Shown here piece after piece: positions 43,657-54,468 of a stretch of DNA of 64,000 nucleotides (position 1 is the first letter of the stretch; each line of letters opens with the position of its first letter). The DNA lies in contig NZ_CP009241.1 of NCBI RefSeq assembly GCF_000758525.1, positions 5,766,001-5,830,000 on the forward strand, given 5' to 3'. The position numbers and the translations under genes are program-made. Below the pieces are notes generated by a model. The model had not been told where the DNA came from and ran no database searches. It was given only the letters and a program-made list of their open reading frames with translations. This DNA comes from Paenibacillus sp. FSL H7-0357 (GTDB taxonomy: Bacteria; Bacillota; Bacilli; Paenibacillales; Paenibacillaceae).

Positions 43657-44790
43657 CTATTCGAGGAAATCTTTAAGCCGTTTGCTGCGGCTTGGGTGGC
43701 GCAGCTTACGCAGCGCTTTTGCTTCAATCTGGCGGATCCGCTCACGGGTTACGCCGAATACTTTACCCACTTCCTCAAGCGTTCTCGTCCGGCCGTCATC
43801 CAGACCGAAACGAAGACGAAGCACGTTCTCTTCACGCTCGGTGAGCGTGTCCAGCACATCCTCCAGCTGTTCCTTCAGCAGTTCATAGGCTGCTGCATCC
43901 GCAGGAGCAAGCGCCTCCTGATCCTCAATGAAATCGCCCAGATGCGAATCATCCTCTTCACCGATTGGTGTTTCCAGGGAAACCGGCTCTTGGGCAATCT
44001 TCATGATTTCTCTGACTTTCTCAACCGTCAATTCCATTTCAGCCGCAATTTCTTCCGGCGAAGGCTCGCGTCCAAGCTCTTGCAGCAGCTGACGGGAGAC
44101 ACGAATCAGCTTATTGATGGTCTCCACCATATGCACTGGAATACGGATTGTCCGCGCCTGGTCAGCGATAGCCCGCGTAATAGCCTGGCGAATCCACCAA
44201 GTAGCATAGGTACTGAATTTGAACCCTTTATTGTGGTCAAATTTCTCAACCGCTTTGATCAGACCCATATTGCCCTCCTGGATCAAATCCAGGAACAGCA
44301 TGCCGCGTCCAACATAACGCTTGGCGATACTGACAACGAGCCGCAGATTCGCTTCGGCCAGCCGGCGTTTCGCTTCCTCATCACCATTTTTGATTCTCAT
44401 GGCCAGTTCGACTTCATCGTCAGCCGAGAGCAACGGCACACGTCCGATTTCCTTCAGATACATCCGGACGGGGTCGTTAATTTTGATTCCCGGCGGCAGC
44501 GACAAATCGTCGTCAAAGCTGAAGTCGTCAGAGTCGCTATTCTCGTTGTCCTCGCTCTGGCGGAGCGGTGAACCTTCCTCGTCATTCTCATTTACAACCT
44601 CGATACCGAGGTCGCTGAGCTGCTCGTAGAATTCCTCCATCTGCTCAGGGTCTTGATCAAACGGCGACAATTTCTCCATAATATCTTTGTAGTTCAATGA
44701 TGATCTTTTCTTGCCGTGCTCAATAAGCTGGTCCTTAACCTGATCCAGAGTAAATTCTGCTTCCAGTTCAGTGTGCTGATCGTTCGCCAT
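43657..44790 (-). CDS. sigA: Primary sigma factor SigA (RpoD)
   Basis: 377 residues. Region 1.1-like acidic N-terminus, region 1.2-2 with [43 protein letters not shown] and [13 protein letters not shown] (-10 recognition), region 3 ([11 protein letters not shown]), and region 4 helix-turn-helix [19 protein letters not shown] (-35 recognition). Directs RNA polymerase to housekeeping promoters, matching the TTGACA/TATAAT boxes in this window. Third gene of the operon after yqxD and dnaG. Confidence 0.97.
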   Translation of the reverse strand: MANDQHTELEAEFTLDQVKDQLIEHGKKRSSLNYKDIMEKLSPFDQDPEQMEEFYEQLSDLGIEVVNENDEEGSPLRQSEDNENSDSDDFSFDDDLSLPPGIKINDPVRMYLKEIGRVPLLSADDEVELAMRIKNGDEEAKRRLAEANLRLVVSIAKRYVGRGMLFLDLIQEGNMGLIKAVEKFDHNKGFKFSTYATWWIRQAITRAIADQARTIRIPVHMVETINKLIRVSRQLLQELGREPSPEEIAAEMELTVEKVREIMKIAQEPVSLETPIGEEDDSHLGDFIEDQEALAPADAAAYELLKEQLEDVLDTLTEREENVLRLRFGLDDGRTRTLEEVGKVFGVTRERIRQIEAKALRKLRHPSRSKRLKDFLE

Positions 44791-44830
44791 AATTCGACTC
44801 CCTCCTCCCTAGGTACATCCTGTCAATTCC

Positions 44831-46666
44831 TTATTGTCTCTCTAGGGTTATAATCTCACTTGCAATTTGTGCCGCACGCAAAAAGTCACCGGATTTCTCC
44901 GCTTGAATCATTTCTTCGCGTTTTTGCTCCATCCTGCGCTGCAGGGGGTACTTCCTCACTTCACGGATACAATCGTCCAAAACCTGCGTATTCCAATCCG
45001 GCGGTGTGTCCATCATGGATATCGCTGTTGCAGTCTTCTCCAGACGATCATCCTGTAGTGATGATAAAAAACGGCTGATGCCGGGTGGTTTGCCTTGCGC
45101 ATAATAGGCATATAGATAAGCGGCGATTGCCGCATGATCATCGATGTTGAACTCTTCTCCGAGGCGTTCGCCTACATAAGTAGCAGCTTCCGGGTCCTGA
45201 ATCATAAAGGATAGCAGGCGCCGTTCCGCAACATGATAAGCGGGCAGTAAAGTAGGTGTCTGCACTTGCCCTTTTTTATGCCTACCATTATTCCACCTTT
45301 TATCGTTATTATCCCCTTCGGGGATGTTTTTTTGCATCGACGCCCGCAGCAAGTTGCAATCCTGCTTTAAGCTATCATATGACAGCTCCAGCTCTGAGGA
45401 TATTTCCCGCAGATAAACTTCACGCTCGGTCGAAGATTGCAGTGATGCAATAATCTCCAATGCCTCCTTGACATAGGCGATTTTGCCGTCTTCCTCTAGG
45501 AGTATATGGTTTTTTTTCAGATATATAAGCTTAAATTTTATGGATGATACCACCGAATCCATCACCTGTTCCTTGAATCTGTCCCCGCCGTGACGGGAGA
45601 TAAATTCATCCGGATCCAGACCGCTCGGCAGCACGGCAACCTTCACCCGCAGATCATTGCTTTCCAGCATCGGGATTGCCTTCATCGCTGCAGCTTGTCC
45701 CGCCCGGTCGCCATCGTAGGCAAGAACAATCTCGTCAGCCAGACTTTTCATCAGGGCTACATGTCCCTCAGTCAGCGAGGTTCCCATGGTAGCCACGCCG
45801 TTATGCACACCTGCTTCCCAGGCCGAAATGACATCGCCGTATCCTTCGAAGAGGACGATTTGCCGCGTTTTGCGGATGGATGCTTTGGACTGGTGCAAAT
45901 TGTACAGAATCCGGCTTTTGTTAAATAGTCTGCTCTCCGGGGAATTCAAATATTTCGGCTGACCTTCCCCAAGAATTCTTCCGGCAAAAGCGATGGTCTT
46001 GCCTGTGCGGTTCGCAATCGGAAAAATAACGCGCCCGCGAAAACGGTCGAGATACCCTTTGCCCTCGCCCCTGGCAGACAACAGCCCGCCCTTTTCCATT
46101 TCAGCAAGATCAAAATTCCGTTTCTCCAGAAACTGCAGCAGGGTGTCCCATCGGTCTGGAGCATAGCCGATTTGAAACTGGTCGATCATTTTATCACTGA
46201 AGTTCCGGGATCTTAAATAATTCATTGCGGCAGTGCCGTATTCCGTGTTCTTCAGCAAAAAATGATAAAATTTGGCCGACAACTCATAAGCCTGTATCAG
46301 CCGGTCCCGCTCAGGATCGGGAGGAGATAATGTGCCTCCTTTGCCTTCGGGAATAGCAATATCGCTTTCTTCCGCCATTATTCTGACTGCTTCGGGGAAG
46401 GATAACCCTTCGATTTCCATCCTGAATTTGATGGCATTTCCGCCCATACCACAGCCAAAGCAATGAAAAACTCCCCGGTCCGGGGTTACGGTGAAGGAAG
46501 GGGATTTCTCCGAATGGAACGGGCAGAGGCCCCATAAATATTTCCCCTGCTTGGACAAATGGACAACCTTACCGACGGTATCGACAATGTCATGCCGCGC
46601 CAGCACGCTCTCGATAACTTCTTCTGGAATATTACCGTGTCCGCTAGCCACTTCAACCACCTTCAT
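44831..46666 (-). CDS. dnaG: DNA primase
   Basis: 611 residues. CHC2 zinc finger with Cys48, His51, Cys69, Cys72 (CPFHSEKSPSF...FHCFGCG), primase core, TOPRIM domain (IVLFEGYGDVISAW, ADEIVLAYDGDRAGQAA), and a C-terminal helicase-interaction domain (from about residue 440). Synthesises RNA primers at the replication fork. The ATG has only AAGAG upstream. A GTG five codons later has AAGGTGG before it and may be the real start. Confidence 0.95.
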   Translation of the reverse strand: MKVVEVASGHGNIPEEVIESVLARHDIVDTVGKVVHLSKQGKYLWGLCPFHSEKSPSFTVTPDRGVFHCFGCGMGGNAIKFRMEIEGLSFPEAVRIMAEESDIAIPEGKGGTLSPPDPERDRLIQAYELSAKFYHFLLKNTEYGTAAMNYLRSRNFSDKMIDQFQIGYAPDRWDTLLQFLEKRNFDLAEMEKGGLLSARGEGKGYLDRFRGRVIFPIANRTGKTIAFAGRILGEGQPKYLNSPESRLFNKSRILYNLHQSKASIRKTRQIVLFEGYGDVISAWEAGVHNGVATMGTSLTEGHVALMKSLADEIVLAYDGDRAGQAAAMKAIPMLESNDLRVKVAVLPSGLDPDEFISRHGGDRFKEQVMDSVVSSIKFKLIYLKKNHILLEEDGKIAYVKEALEIIASLQSSTEREVYLREISSELELSYDSLKQDCNLLRASMQKNIPEGDNNDKRWNNGRHKKGQVQTPTLLPAYHVAERRLLSFMIQDPEAATYVGERLGEEFNIDDHAAIAAYLYAYYAQGKPPGISRFLSSLQDDRLEKTATAISMMDTPPDWNTQVLDDCIREVRKYPLQRRMEQKREEMIQAEKSGDFLRAAQIASEIITLERQ

Positions 46667-46690
46667 CTCTTAACAAATAAATATAATTCG

Positions 46691-47164
46691 CTATAGCTCC
46701 ACATTCTCCTGCAAAATTGTTAAAAGTTTTGTCAGTTTATGTTGAAAATTCATTTTTTCCTCTGCGGTGATGGCTTTTGGACCCTTGGAATAGTGCCCCC
46801 GCCTGCGTTCCACCGCACTGGCATGCCTGCTCTCCAGCATAAAATCCATGTTGGAATTGTCATATTCCTGTCCCCGGTTAGAGAGCACCTTGCAACGTTT
46901 GCCGAGCGCAAGTGCCGCCAGGCCGTAATCCTGTGTAATGACTACATCTCCAGCAGAAACATGATTGGCAATATACAGGTCTGCACTGTCTGCGCCGCGG
47001 TCCACCTGCACCACAGTAACACCTTCTTCAGCTTGCAGCACATGGTCAAAAGAAGAAACCATCAATACCGGAATGCCGAAAGAACGGGCTACAGCAACGA
47101 TTTCCTTCTTGACCGGGCACGCGTCCCCGTCGACTACAATTGTTCTTTCTTGGGATCTCAACAT
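46691..47164 (-). CDS. yqxD: YaiI/YqxD family (DUF188) protein
   Basis: 157 residues. A PIN-like fold: IVVDGDACPVKKEI, LYIANHVSAGDVVITQDYGLAALAL, RGQEYDNSNMD, HASAVERRRGHYSKGP. Conserved Asp residues are kept. Function unknown. It precedes dnaG-sigA as in B. subtilis. The ATG at 47164 begins at the family start; the ribosome site is weak. Confidence 0.88.
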   Translation of the reverse strand: MLRSQERTIVVDGDACPVKKEIVAVARSFGIPVLMVSSFDHVLQAEEGVTVVQVDRGADSADLYIANHVSAGDVVITQDYGLAALALGKRCKVLSNRGQEYDNSNMDFMLESRHASAVERRRGHYSKGPKAITAEEKMNFQHKLTKLLTILQENVEL

Positions 47165-47224
47165 GACATCACCAAATTCCCGTGTAATATATATACGCTT
47201 TGCCAAACGAAAAATCCTTCTTTG

Positions 47225-47253
47225 ATAAAGCATAAATACGGAACGAATGTCAA
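47225..47253 (-). promoter_or_regulatory. Promoter of the yqxD-dnaG-sigA operon
   Basis: TTGACA (47248-47253), 17-bp spacer, CTTTAT (47225-47230). It lies inside a long hairpin (ATACGGAACG/CGTTCCGTAT arms at 47234-47279), which may also act as the glyS terminator. Confidence 0.55.
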
Positions 47254-47344
47254 CTTACGCATTGGCACCGTTCCGTATATTTATACCCTAAACCATCGAT
47301 CTATACCATAAAAATCACAAACATTACTTGAATGCTGCCGGGTT

Positions 47345-49426
47345 TTACCAAACCAGCTTACCGAAATCGGCAAAAGATTTGGAGTCGGCATCAATGCCGG
47401 CCAGCAGCGCAAGACGGTTCGCACGTATTCCCTCATCTTCAGCCATAACCATTACGGAATCGAAGAACCCGGTAACGGCATCCTTAAGGCCGGAAAGAAT
47501 CCGCAGCGCTTCAGCTGCATTTCGGGCAGTGAGCGCTTCATGATACGGCGTGTGAATACCCTGCCATGTTTCGTACAGCTTAAGCTCAGCCTCTTCTTTC
47601 AGCAATGAAGGCTCAACCACAATGCCTTCCGGCGCCTTCGCTGCCAGATTGCTGATACGAGTCAGCGAATCCACAGTGATCTTGAAATCAGCGACTTCAT
47701 TCACAGCATCGGTAAGCGCACGGCTTCTGCCTACAACAGCGACAATGTCATCAAAACCAGCGGCAGTCACTGCATCCACCACATCGTAGCGGATATTGTC
47801 GTCGGACAAGAGTCGTTTTACGCGCAGACCGAAGAACTCGTAAAGGTTTATACGCAGTTCAGGGGCAAAATGTTTCTCTGTGCGCAAATTTTCATGAATT
47901 TCCAAAGCCGCAGCGAAAATTTCCTGCAAAGAGATTGGCAATTGATGCTCCAGCACCATCTGCACGATGCCTGCCGCCTGGCGGCGAAGCGCGTAAGGGT
48001 CTTGTGAACCGGTCGGAATAATACCGATGGAGAAGCAGCCCACGATCGTATCGATTTTATCGGCCAGGCTGACTATAAGACCAGCTTGCGTAGAAGGAAC
48101 TGCATCTCCGGCAAAACGCGGCTGATAATGCTCAAAAATACCTTTTGCCACATTTTCCGCTTCTCCCGCTTTGCGGGCATAATCTTCACCCATTGTGCCC
48201 TGAAGCTCAGGGAACTCATAGACCATCTGCGTCACCAGATCGAATTTGCAAATATCGGCCGTACGGCTGACTTCAGCCGCGGTATCTGCGGACAGCCCCA
48301 GCTTCGCAGCGAGCTTGTCAGAAATGGCCCGGATGCGGCGGACCTTATCGCCAACGCTGCCCAGCTCTTCGTGATACACGATTGATTCCAGCTTAGCCAG
48401 CGCATCGCTGATCTGCATTTTCTGATCTTCCCCATAGAAGAACTTCGCATCCGATAGGCGGGCACGCAACACCTTTTCGTTCCCCTTGGCAATGACGTCC
48501 AGCGATTCTGCATTTCCGTTACGCACGGTAACGAAGAACGGCAGGAGTGTGCCTGCGCTATCTAAGACCGGGAAGTAACGCTGATGCTCGCGCATTGAAG
48601 TGATCAGCACATCCTGCGGAATGTTCAAGAAGGAAGGATCGAATGTGCCAAACAGCACAGTCGGTGTTTCTACCAGGAACAGCACTTCCTCCAGCAGATC
48701 TTCTTTGATGGCAATTGTCCAGCTTTTCTCTGCTGCCAGCTTGTTGATCTGGTTCAGAATCAGCTCTTCGCGTTCCTTCACATCAACCAGCACGTGCTGC
48801 GCACGCATAGCTTCCACATAATCTGCAGGTTCAGCAATAACAACATTCGTTCCAAGGAAACGGTGGCCACGGCTGGTATTGCCTGCTTTAACCCCTGTAA
48901 TTTCCAGATCAATGATCTCTTGCCCAAACAAGGCAACCAGCCAGCGGATCGGACGGACAAATTTAAAATCATACGCTCCCCAGCGCATATTTTTCGGAAA
49001 GGTCATCGAGCTGACAATGCCGCTGAGTCCTTCGGACAATAGCGAGGAAGTATTTACACCTTCACTGTTTTTGGTGGCGTAGATATACTCCACTCCGGCC
49101 AATTCTTTAAATGTAAACTGCTCCGTCGACACCCCTTGGCTGCGGGCAAAGCCGAGTGCGGCCTTGCTCCACTCGCCGCTCGCGTCCAACGCGATTTTAC
49201 GAGAAGGGCCCTTCACCTCTTCGCTGATATCCTCTTGCCTTTCGGCAGCATCCTTCACCAGAACCGTAAGGCGGCGCGGTGTTGCATATGCGTTGACTCC
49301 GCCATGGGAAATACGCGAAGCTTCCAGCCATTTAGTTGTTCTGTCTTTCAACTGCTCCATCGCAGCGCGGATGAAGCGTGCAGGTACCTCTTCCAAACCG
49401 ATCTCGAACAATATATCTTTAGACAA
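47345..49426 (-). CDS. glyS: Glycyl-tRNA synthetase beta subunit
   Basis: 693 residues from the TTG at 49426 ([17 protein letters not shown]), which has AAGGTG upstream; a GTG three codons earlier is also in frame but abuts the site. tRNA-binding beta subunit with HD-like domain and C-terminal anticodon-binding DALR-type domain ([13 protein letters not shown]...). Works with GlyQ as an alpha2beta2 enzyme. Overlaps the glyQ end by 8 bp. Confidence 0.95.
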   Translation of the reverse strand: MSKDILFEIGLEEVPARFIRAAMEQLKDRTTKWLEASRISHGGVNAYATPRRLTVLVKDAAERQEDISEEVKGPSRKIALDASGEWSKAALGFARSQGVSTEQFTFKELAGVEYIYATKNSEGVNTSSLLSEGLSGIVSSMTFPKNMRWGAYDFKFVRPIRWLVALFGQEIIDLEITGVKAGNTSRGHRFLGTNVVIAEPADYVEAMRAQHVLVDVKEREELILNQINKLAAEKSWTIAIKEDLLEEVLFLVETPTVLFGTFDPSFLNIPQDVLITSMREHQRYFPVLDSAGTLLPFFVTVRNGNAESLDVIAKGNEKVLRARLSDAKFFYGEDQKMQISDALAKLESIVYHEELGSVGDKVRRIRAISDKLAAKLGLSADTAAEVSRTADICKFDLVTQMVYEFPELQGTMGEDYARKAGEAENVAKGIFEHYQPRFAGDAVPSTQAGLIVSLADKIDTIVGCFSIGIIPTGSQDPYALRRQAAGIVQMVLEHQLPISLQEIFAAALEIHENLRTEKHFAPELRINLYEFFGLRVKRLLSDDNIRYDVVDAVTAAGFDDIVAVVGRSRALTDAVNEVADFKITVDSLTRISNLAAKAPEGIVVEPSLLKEEAELKLYETWQGIHTPYHEALTARNAAEALRILSGLKDAVTGFFDSVMVMAEDEGIRANRLALLAGIDADSKSFADFGKLVW

Positions 49427-50306
49427 GGTCAGCACCTTCTTTCTTCAGCAGCGGGAAGCCAAGCTTCTCGCGTTCCTCAAGATATGTCGCCGCAACGGTA
49501 CGGGCCAGATTCCGCACCCGCGTAATAAAGCCCGTGCGTTCGGTAACGCTGATCGCTCCGCGTGCATCCAGAAGATTGAAGGTATGCGAGCATTTCAGCA
49601 CATAATCGTAAGCCGGAAACACCAGATGGTGCTCCATAGCTCTGCGTGCTTCCTCTTCGTAGGTATTAAAGAGTGTGAACAGCATTTTGACATCGGAGAC
49701 TTCAAATGTATAGGTCGAGTGCTCAACCTCAGGTTGATGGAATACATCACCATAGGTCATGCCGTCCACCCATTCCAGATCAAACACATTTTCTTTCTTC
49801 ATGATGTTGGAAGCCAACCGTTCCAATCCGTATGTGATCTCAACAGCAACCGGTTTGGTCTCAATTCCTCCGACTTGCTGGAAGTAAGTAAACTGAGTAA
49901 CCTCTTCGCCGTTCAGCCATACTTCCCAGCCAAGGCCTGCACAACCCAGCGACGGATTCTCCCAGTTATCTTCGACAAACCGGATATCATTCAGCAGCGG
50001 ATCTACGCCAAGCGCCTTCAGGCTTTCCAGATAAAGCTCCTGGATGTTGTCCGGTGAAGGCTTGATGATCACCTGGAACTGGTGATGCTGGTACAGGCGG
50101 TTCGGGTTCTCGCCATAACGTCCATCCGATGGACGGCGGGAAGGCTCAACGTAAGCTACTTTCCACGGCTCCGGTCCAAGCGAACGCAAAAACGTCATGG
50201 GGTTCATCGTGCCCGCCCCTTTTTCCGTATCATACGGCTGGACGAGAATACAATTCTCTGCTGCCCAGAACTGCTGCAGTGTCAAAATCATCTGCTGAAA
50301 ATTCAT
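49419..50306 (-). CDS. glyQ: Glycyl-tRNA synthetase alpha subunit
   Basis: 295 residues, catalytic class II subunit: [53 protein letters not shown] (motif 2), [17 protein letters not shown] [23 protein letters not shown], and ITYGLERLA (motif 3). Charges tRNA-Gly together with GlyS. Preceded by a T-box leader that senses uncharged tRNA. Confidence 0.96.
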   Translation of the reverse strand: MNFQQMILTLQQFWAAENCILVQPYDTEKGAGTMNPMTFLRSLGPEPWKVAYVEPSRRPSDGRYGENPNRLYQHHQFQVIIKPSPDNIQELYLESLKALGVDPLLNDIRFVEDNWENPSLGCAGLGWEVWLNGEEVTQFTYFQQVGGIETKPVAVEITYGLERLASNIMKKENVFDLEWVDGMTYGDVFHQPEVEHSTYTFEVSDVKMLFTLFNTYEEEARRAMEHHLVFPAYDYVLKCSHTFNLLDARGAISVTERTGFITRVRNLARTVAATYLEEREKLGFPLLKKEGADLV

Positions 50307-50437
50307 ACTACCGACTCCTTCGCTTACAAGTTTTTGGCACGCTGTGCCTTGAAGCTCTTGCTCCTGCGCGATGGAGGCGGCACTCTTTTATACTTGCGGC
50401 GATACAGGATTCTTGGCTAATATCCTCACCACAAGGC

Positions 50438-50712
50438 AAAAAAGCTCCCGCCCCCATGCCTGATATACAGACATAGGGACGAGAGCTTAACTTATTCTCC
50501 CGCGGTTCCACCCTACTTGATTACGCATCCGGTAACCGGCCAATAAAGCAGGCCACATCCGATGAGCGCAATCCACTTTTCATTCTGCCGTTACCGTACT
50601 CCCGGGTGCCGTGTTCATGAACCTTGTCCCGCCAGGCTTCCACTATCCCCGGCTCGCTTAAGCGACAAATTTGCCCATTACTTTCCCGATCACTGTACGT
50701 CTCCAAATGTCA
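50438..50712 (-). promoter_or_regulatory. T-box riboswitch (tRNA-Gly sensing) of glyQS
   Basis: The T-box sequence AGGGTGGAACCGCG is at 50501-50514 (minus strand), preceded by stem I (from about 50712, with GATCGGGAAAGTAATGGGC) and followed by a terminator: GCTCTCGTCCC...GGGGGCGGGAGC stem (50444-50487) and TTTTTTG. Uncharged tRNA pairing with the T-box would form the antiterminator. Glycine identity is from the gene it controls; I did not place the specifier codon firmly. Confidence 0.93.
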
Positions 50713-50752
50713 GAGCAACAACGGCTGTATACAACAAGAAGAAACTGTCACC

Positions 50753-50781
50753 ATAGTAACGGAAAATTTGGATTTCGTCAA
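50753..50781 (-). promoter_or_regulatory. Promoter of glyQS
   Basis: TTGACG (50776-50781), 17-bp spacer, TACTAT (50753-50758). The -35 contains the TGA stop codon of recO. Confidence 0.75.
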
Positions 50782-51533
50782 ATATCATATTTGTCGAGCT
50801 GATCAAGAAACCCTTGCGACTTCAGCTTCAGCCCAAGCTGCATGTCCATAAAGGCACGCATAATCTTTTTAAGTTCTGCGCGGGTGCCTTCCTTCACGTC
50901 GACATTTCCAAGCCGGGTTAAATCAAGTGCAGCGAATAAACGCAGCAGCTTCAGCGCCCGCGGAGAAATCTCCATGGCTGGAGGATCATTATGCCTGCAG
51001 CTGCGGCAGAGCACCCCGCCGAGACGGGGGCTTATTCTGAGTTCTTCATCAGGTTTGTCCAACCCGCATACGACACAGGCATCCAGCTCCGGACCATATC
51101 CGGCCGCCTGCAGTATTTTCATCTCAAAAACATTTATAATGACGCCGGGTTCCTTGCCGTCCTCAAGTGCATTCAAGCAGGCTGAAAGCTGGCGGAACCA
51201 AAAGCTTCCCGTCTCCTCATCATGCAGCACACGGTCAAGCAGCTCGCAGGCATATGAAGCATATGCCGCTTTGAACAAATCCCCGCGCAGCGGATGGTGA
51301 GACTGTGTAATTTCCCCGGCATTTAATGTACCCAGTCCCCCGTTGTTGCGGAAAAACACAAATTCCCCTACAGTGAACAGCTGGATCAGGGCAGCATGGC
51401 GGCTTTTGACCTTCTTGGCGCCGCGCACCAGAACGCCTACTTTGCCGGCGTTCTCGGTGCAAAGCGTAATAATCGCGTTCCCCTCGCCGTAGTCCATGCT
51501 GCGGATGACGATCCCTTCCACCCTGTGTAGCAT
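50778..51533 (-). CDS. recO: DNA repair protein RecO
   Basis: 251 residues. N-terminal OB fold (MLHRVEGIVIRSMDYGEGNAI, VLVRGAKKVKSR), helical middle, and a Cys4 zinc finger (CVVCG ... CRSC). RecO loads RecA on SSB-coated DNA with RecR. The ATG at 51533 has GGGGGAAGAGG upstream and fits the family start; the frame extends six codons further. Confidence 0.93.
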   Translation of the reverse strand: MLHRVEGIVIRSMDYGEGNAIITLCTENAGKVGVLVRGAKKVKSRHAALIQLFTVGEFVFFRNNGGLGTLNAGEITQSHHPLRGDLFKAAYASYACELLDRVLHDEETGSFWFRQLSACLNALEDGKEPGVIINVFEMKILQAAGYGPELDACVVCGLDKPDEELRISPRLGGVLCRSCRHNDPPAMEISPRALKLLRLFAALDLTRLGNVDVKEGTRAELKKIMRAFMDMQLGLKLKSQGFLDQLDKYDI

Positions 51534-51569
51534 GCCTCTTCCCCCAACCATTCGGCAAGCAACCAGTCC

Positions 51570-51713
51570 TTATTGTGCTTCTTCATCAAGGGCCTTCTCT
51601 TCCTCTGCAAGCAGCAGTCCGCCTTCATCCAGCGGATCTACGGCTTCCCTGTACAGCAGATAAGCATCGACATCTCCAGTCATTGCAAAATACTTCCACG
51701 AAAAGTCTCGCAT
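51570..51713 (-). CDS. yqzL: YqzL-like small protein
   Basis: 47 residues, beginning MRDFSWKYFAMTGDVDAYL and ending with an acidic tail (EEEKALDEEAQ). AAGGATG precedes the ATG. YqzL is a short conserved Bacillales protein of unknown function lying between era and recO, exactly its place here. Confidence 0.85.
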   Translation of the reverse strand: MRDFSWKYFAMTGDVDAYLLYREAVDPLDEGGLLLAEEEKALDEEAQ

Positions 51714-51820
51714 TCGTATTCATCCTTTCTTCGGAAACACGATGTCTCTTCAGAAATAGGATGTGCGATGTGCCAGGTTCTATCCTTGCAATTCCTGCCA
51801 AGAAGCTGCGGAGCCCAAGA

Positions 51821-52714
51821 TTAAAGGTCTTTATGGAAGCCCAAATCCCGCAGTACGCGGTCCTGATTGCGCCAGTCTTTTTTCACTTTTACCCATAGCT
51901 CCAGAAAAATCTTCGATCCCAGCAGGTTCTCGATATCCGTACGGGCGCGCCGGCCCACTTCTTTCAGCAGCGCACCCTGCTTGCCGATAATGATCCCCTT
52001 CTGGGAATCGCGCTCCACAAAAATAACGGCGGAAATATGCACAACTCCATTGGGTTCTACACTCATATCCTCGATGGCCACCGCAATGGAATGCGGCACC
52101 TCTTCGCGGGTCATATGGAGAATCTTCTCACGGATCAGCTCCGCGCAGACGAACTGCTCCGGATGATCGGTAATCTGATCGTCGGGATAATACTGCGGAC
52201 CTTCCGGCAAATATTTCGCCACCTGATCCAGCAGGGTATTCACATTGTTGCCCAGCTTGGCGGAGATCGGCACGATTTCGGCAAACTCATGCAGCTTGTT
52301 GTACTGTGTAATCAGCGGCAGCAGCGCTTCCGGCTCGATCTTGTCAATTTTGTTCATCACCAGAATAACCGGTGTCTTGATACTGTGTAATTGCTCGGCG
52401 ATAAAGCGGTCGCCGCCGCCGAGTCCTTCGGATGCGTCCACCAGAAACAGCACAGCCTCCACTTCATGCAGCGTGCTCATCGCCGTCTGGTTCATGTAGT
52501 CGCCCAGCTTGGATTGTCTTTTATGGATACCCGGCGTGTCCAAAAATACGATCTGCGAGTTGTTGGCAGTGTAAACCCCGTGGATTTTGTTTCTGGTTGT
52601 CTGCGGCTTGTCCGACATGATTGCTATTTTTTGGCCAATCACTTGGTTCATGAGTGTCGATTTGCCTACGTTCGGTCTGCCGATAATGGCGACAAACCCT
52701 GATTTGAATTTCAA
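51821..52714 (-). CDS. era: GTPase Era
   Basis: 297 residues from the TTG at 52714 (AAGGAAG upstream). G1 [14 protein letters not shown]2/G3 TTRNKI and DTPGIHK, G4 NKID, SAK motif ISAKLG, and the C-terminal KH domain ([18 protein letters not shown]). Era binds the 3' end of 16S rNA and checks 30S assembly. The frame continues 148 codons upstream but that part is made of repeats and is not family-like. Terminates at TAA. Confidence 0.95.
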   Translation of the reverse strand: MKFKSGFVAIIGRPNVGKSTLMNQVIGQKIAIMSDKPQTTRNKIHGVYTANNSQIVFLDTPGIHKRQSKLGDYMNQTAMSTLHEVEAVLFLVDASEGLGGGDRFIAEQLHSIKTPVILVMNKIDKIEPEALLPLITQYNKLHEFAEIVPISAKLGNNVNTLLDQVAKYLPEGPQYYPDDQITDHPEQFVCAELIREKILHMTREEVPHSIAVAIEDMSVEPNGVVHISAVIFVERDSQKGIIIGKQGALLKEVGRRARTDIENLLGSKIFLELWVKVKKDWRNQDRVLRDLGFHKDL

Positions 52715-52782
52715 TATAATCTTCCTTCCTTTTTCAAAAACGTTAAAAACTGTTTCAAAAGCTTTTTTCGATCCCCCTAAAT

Positions 52783-52800
52783 CCCCCTTAGCCAAGGGGG
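52783..52800. repeat. C/G-rich hairpin repeat upstream of era
   Basis: CCCCCTT-AGCC-AAGGGGG perfect 7-bp stem, preceded by another ATCCCCCTAA and followed by GACCCC and GGGG blocks. No T-run. The 684-bp era-cdd gap holds this, GC-rich low-similarity sequence to about 53040, and the array at 53075. Confidence 0.5.
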
Positions 52801-53074
52801 ACCCCAAGGGCTCCAGCCCTCTGGACCCCCGGAATGGGATGGCACAGTTAGGATCGGCGCTTGGAATAGGCGGCGTGCTTGGAGCGCTTTCGTTCCCTGC
52901 GGGAACACGCTTGGACGGCTGAGCGGGAAAGCTAGTCAACTGTTTGTTCGACGCCGGTGCGGATAAATTAGTTAGCTGCATATGCGGCAGTGCAGCGGTA
53001 AAGCTGCTTGTTCGGCGATGGAACAGATAACTCATACTTCTACGGCTTTTTGGACAATCCTTCGGTTTAATCAG

Positions 53075-53263
53075 TTTAATTGTATTTTGTACAGTTAAAT
53101 CCCCTTGAATCGTTACCTCTATGATTTTAGCTGCATTAAGTACAATTAAAATTGGCAAAAACCGCTGTTTGGAGCCATTATGCTGATTTTAGTTGCAGGT
53201 TATACAACTAAACACATATCTTGCAAAAAACAGGTTAGTTTAGCTGTACAAAATACAACTAAA
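53075..53263. repeat. Array of four 25-bp palindromic units, 51-62-51 bp pitch
   Basis: Units at 53075-53099, 53126-53150, 53188-53212 and 53239-53263. Each has the form TTTARYTGYA, five variable bases, TACARYTAAA, so each folds as a hairpin. Spacers are 26, 37 and 26 bp with unrelated sequence. No cas genes; not a CRISPR. Function unknown. Confidence 0.75.
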
Positions 53264-53398
53264 CTAGGCAAGCGTAACGGGAAAGGCAAAATGAGCTTCC
53301 GCCACACATTTGTTCTGCAATTGCCGCAAACGTCAACCCTCCCGCTCTGCCACCATTCCAAGTTAATAACGCTGTAAACAGGGTTACCTATCAAATAT

Positions 53399-53971
<573 letters not shown>

Positions 53972-54019
53972 TCAACATACAGGATTCTTACTGCGAGAAG
54001 TATGGATCTAACCAAAGAT

Positions 54020-54045
54020 GGCGGAGCGCAAAACGCCGATCCGCC
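54020..54045. other. Hairpin downstream of dgkA
   Basis: GGCGGA.GCG and CGC.TCCGCC arms with an AAAA loop, 28 bp after dgkA. No T-run follows, so its role as a terminator is doubtful. Confidence 0.4.
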
Positions 54046-54072
54046 TCTCCCCGAGCTGAAGTTGTAAACTGA

Positions 54073-54468
54073 TTATGACATAAGTCCAGTGATCCAGTCC
54101 ATCACCGGATGATAAAAAACATAGATTCCCGTAATCACAGCAAACACCGCCGTAAGCAGCACAGCACCTGCGGCGGTATCTTTGGCAGTCTTGGCCAGGG
54201 GATGAATCTCCGGTGAGACCAGATCAACCGTCGCTTCAATAGCCGTATTCAGCAGCTCAGCGGTCAAAACGAGCGTAATTGCCAGCAGCAACAGCATCCA
54301 GCTTGCCGCAGGAAGTCTGAATACGGCGGCAGCGGCAAGCACAAGAACAGCCAAGCCGCTATGTACCTTCATATTCAGCTCGGATTTGAACGCTCCGGCA
54401 ATGCCCTGCGCTGCAAATCGAAACGAATGCCAGAACTTTTTGTGGCCTACCGCCGTATTTTTGACCAT
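54073..54468 (-). CDS. dgkA: Diacylglycerol/undecaprenol kinase, DgkA family
   Basis: 131 residues, three membrane helices, and the signature ELLNTAIEATVDLV with catalytic Glu, then KTAKDTAAGAVLL. In Bacillota these enzymes phosphorylate undecaprenol to recycle the wall lipid carrier. The ATG overlaps the ybeY stop by one base (TAATG), indicating translational coupling. Confidence 0.92.
   Translation of the reverse strand: MVKNTAVGHKKFWHSFRFAAQGIAGAFKSELNMKVHSGLAVLVLAAAAVFRLPAASWMLLLLAITLVLTAELLNTAIEATVDLVSPEIHPLAKTAKDTAAGAVLLTAVFAVITGIYVFYHPVMDWITGLMS

Noticed and set aside
52715..53158. 148-codon N-terminal extension of era in the same frame
   Set aside because: Era proteins start at the [14 protein letters not shown] region; the extension is built from intergenic repeats, and a TTG with ribosome site lies at the family start.
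53075..53263. CRISPR array
   Set aside because: Only four units, arms degenerate, units in both orientations, spacer lengths 26/37/26, and no cas genes nearby.
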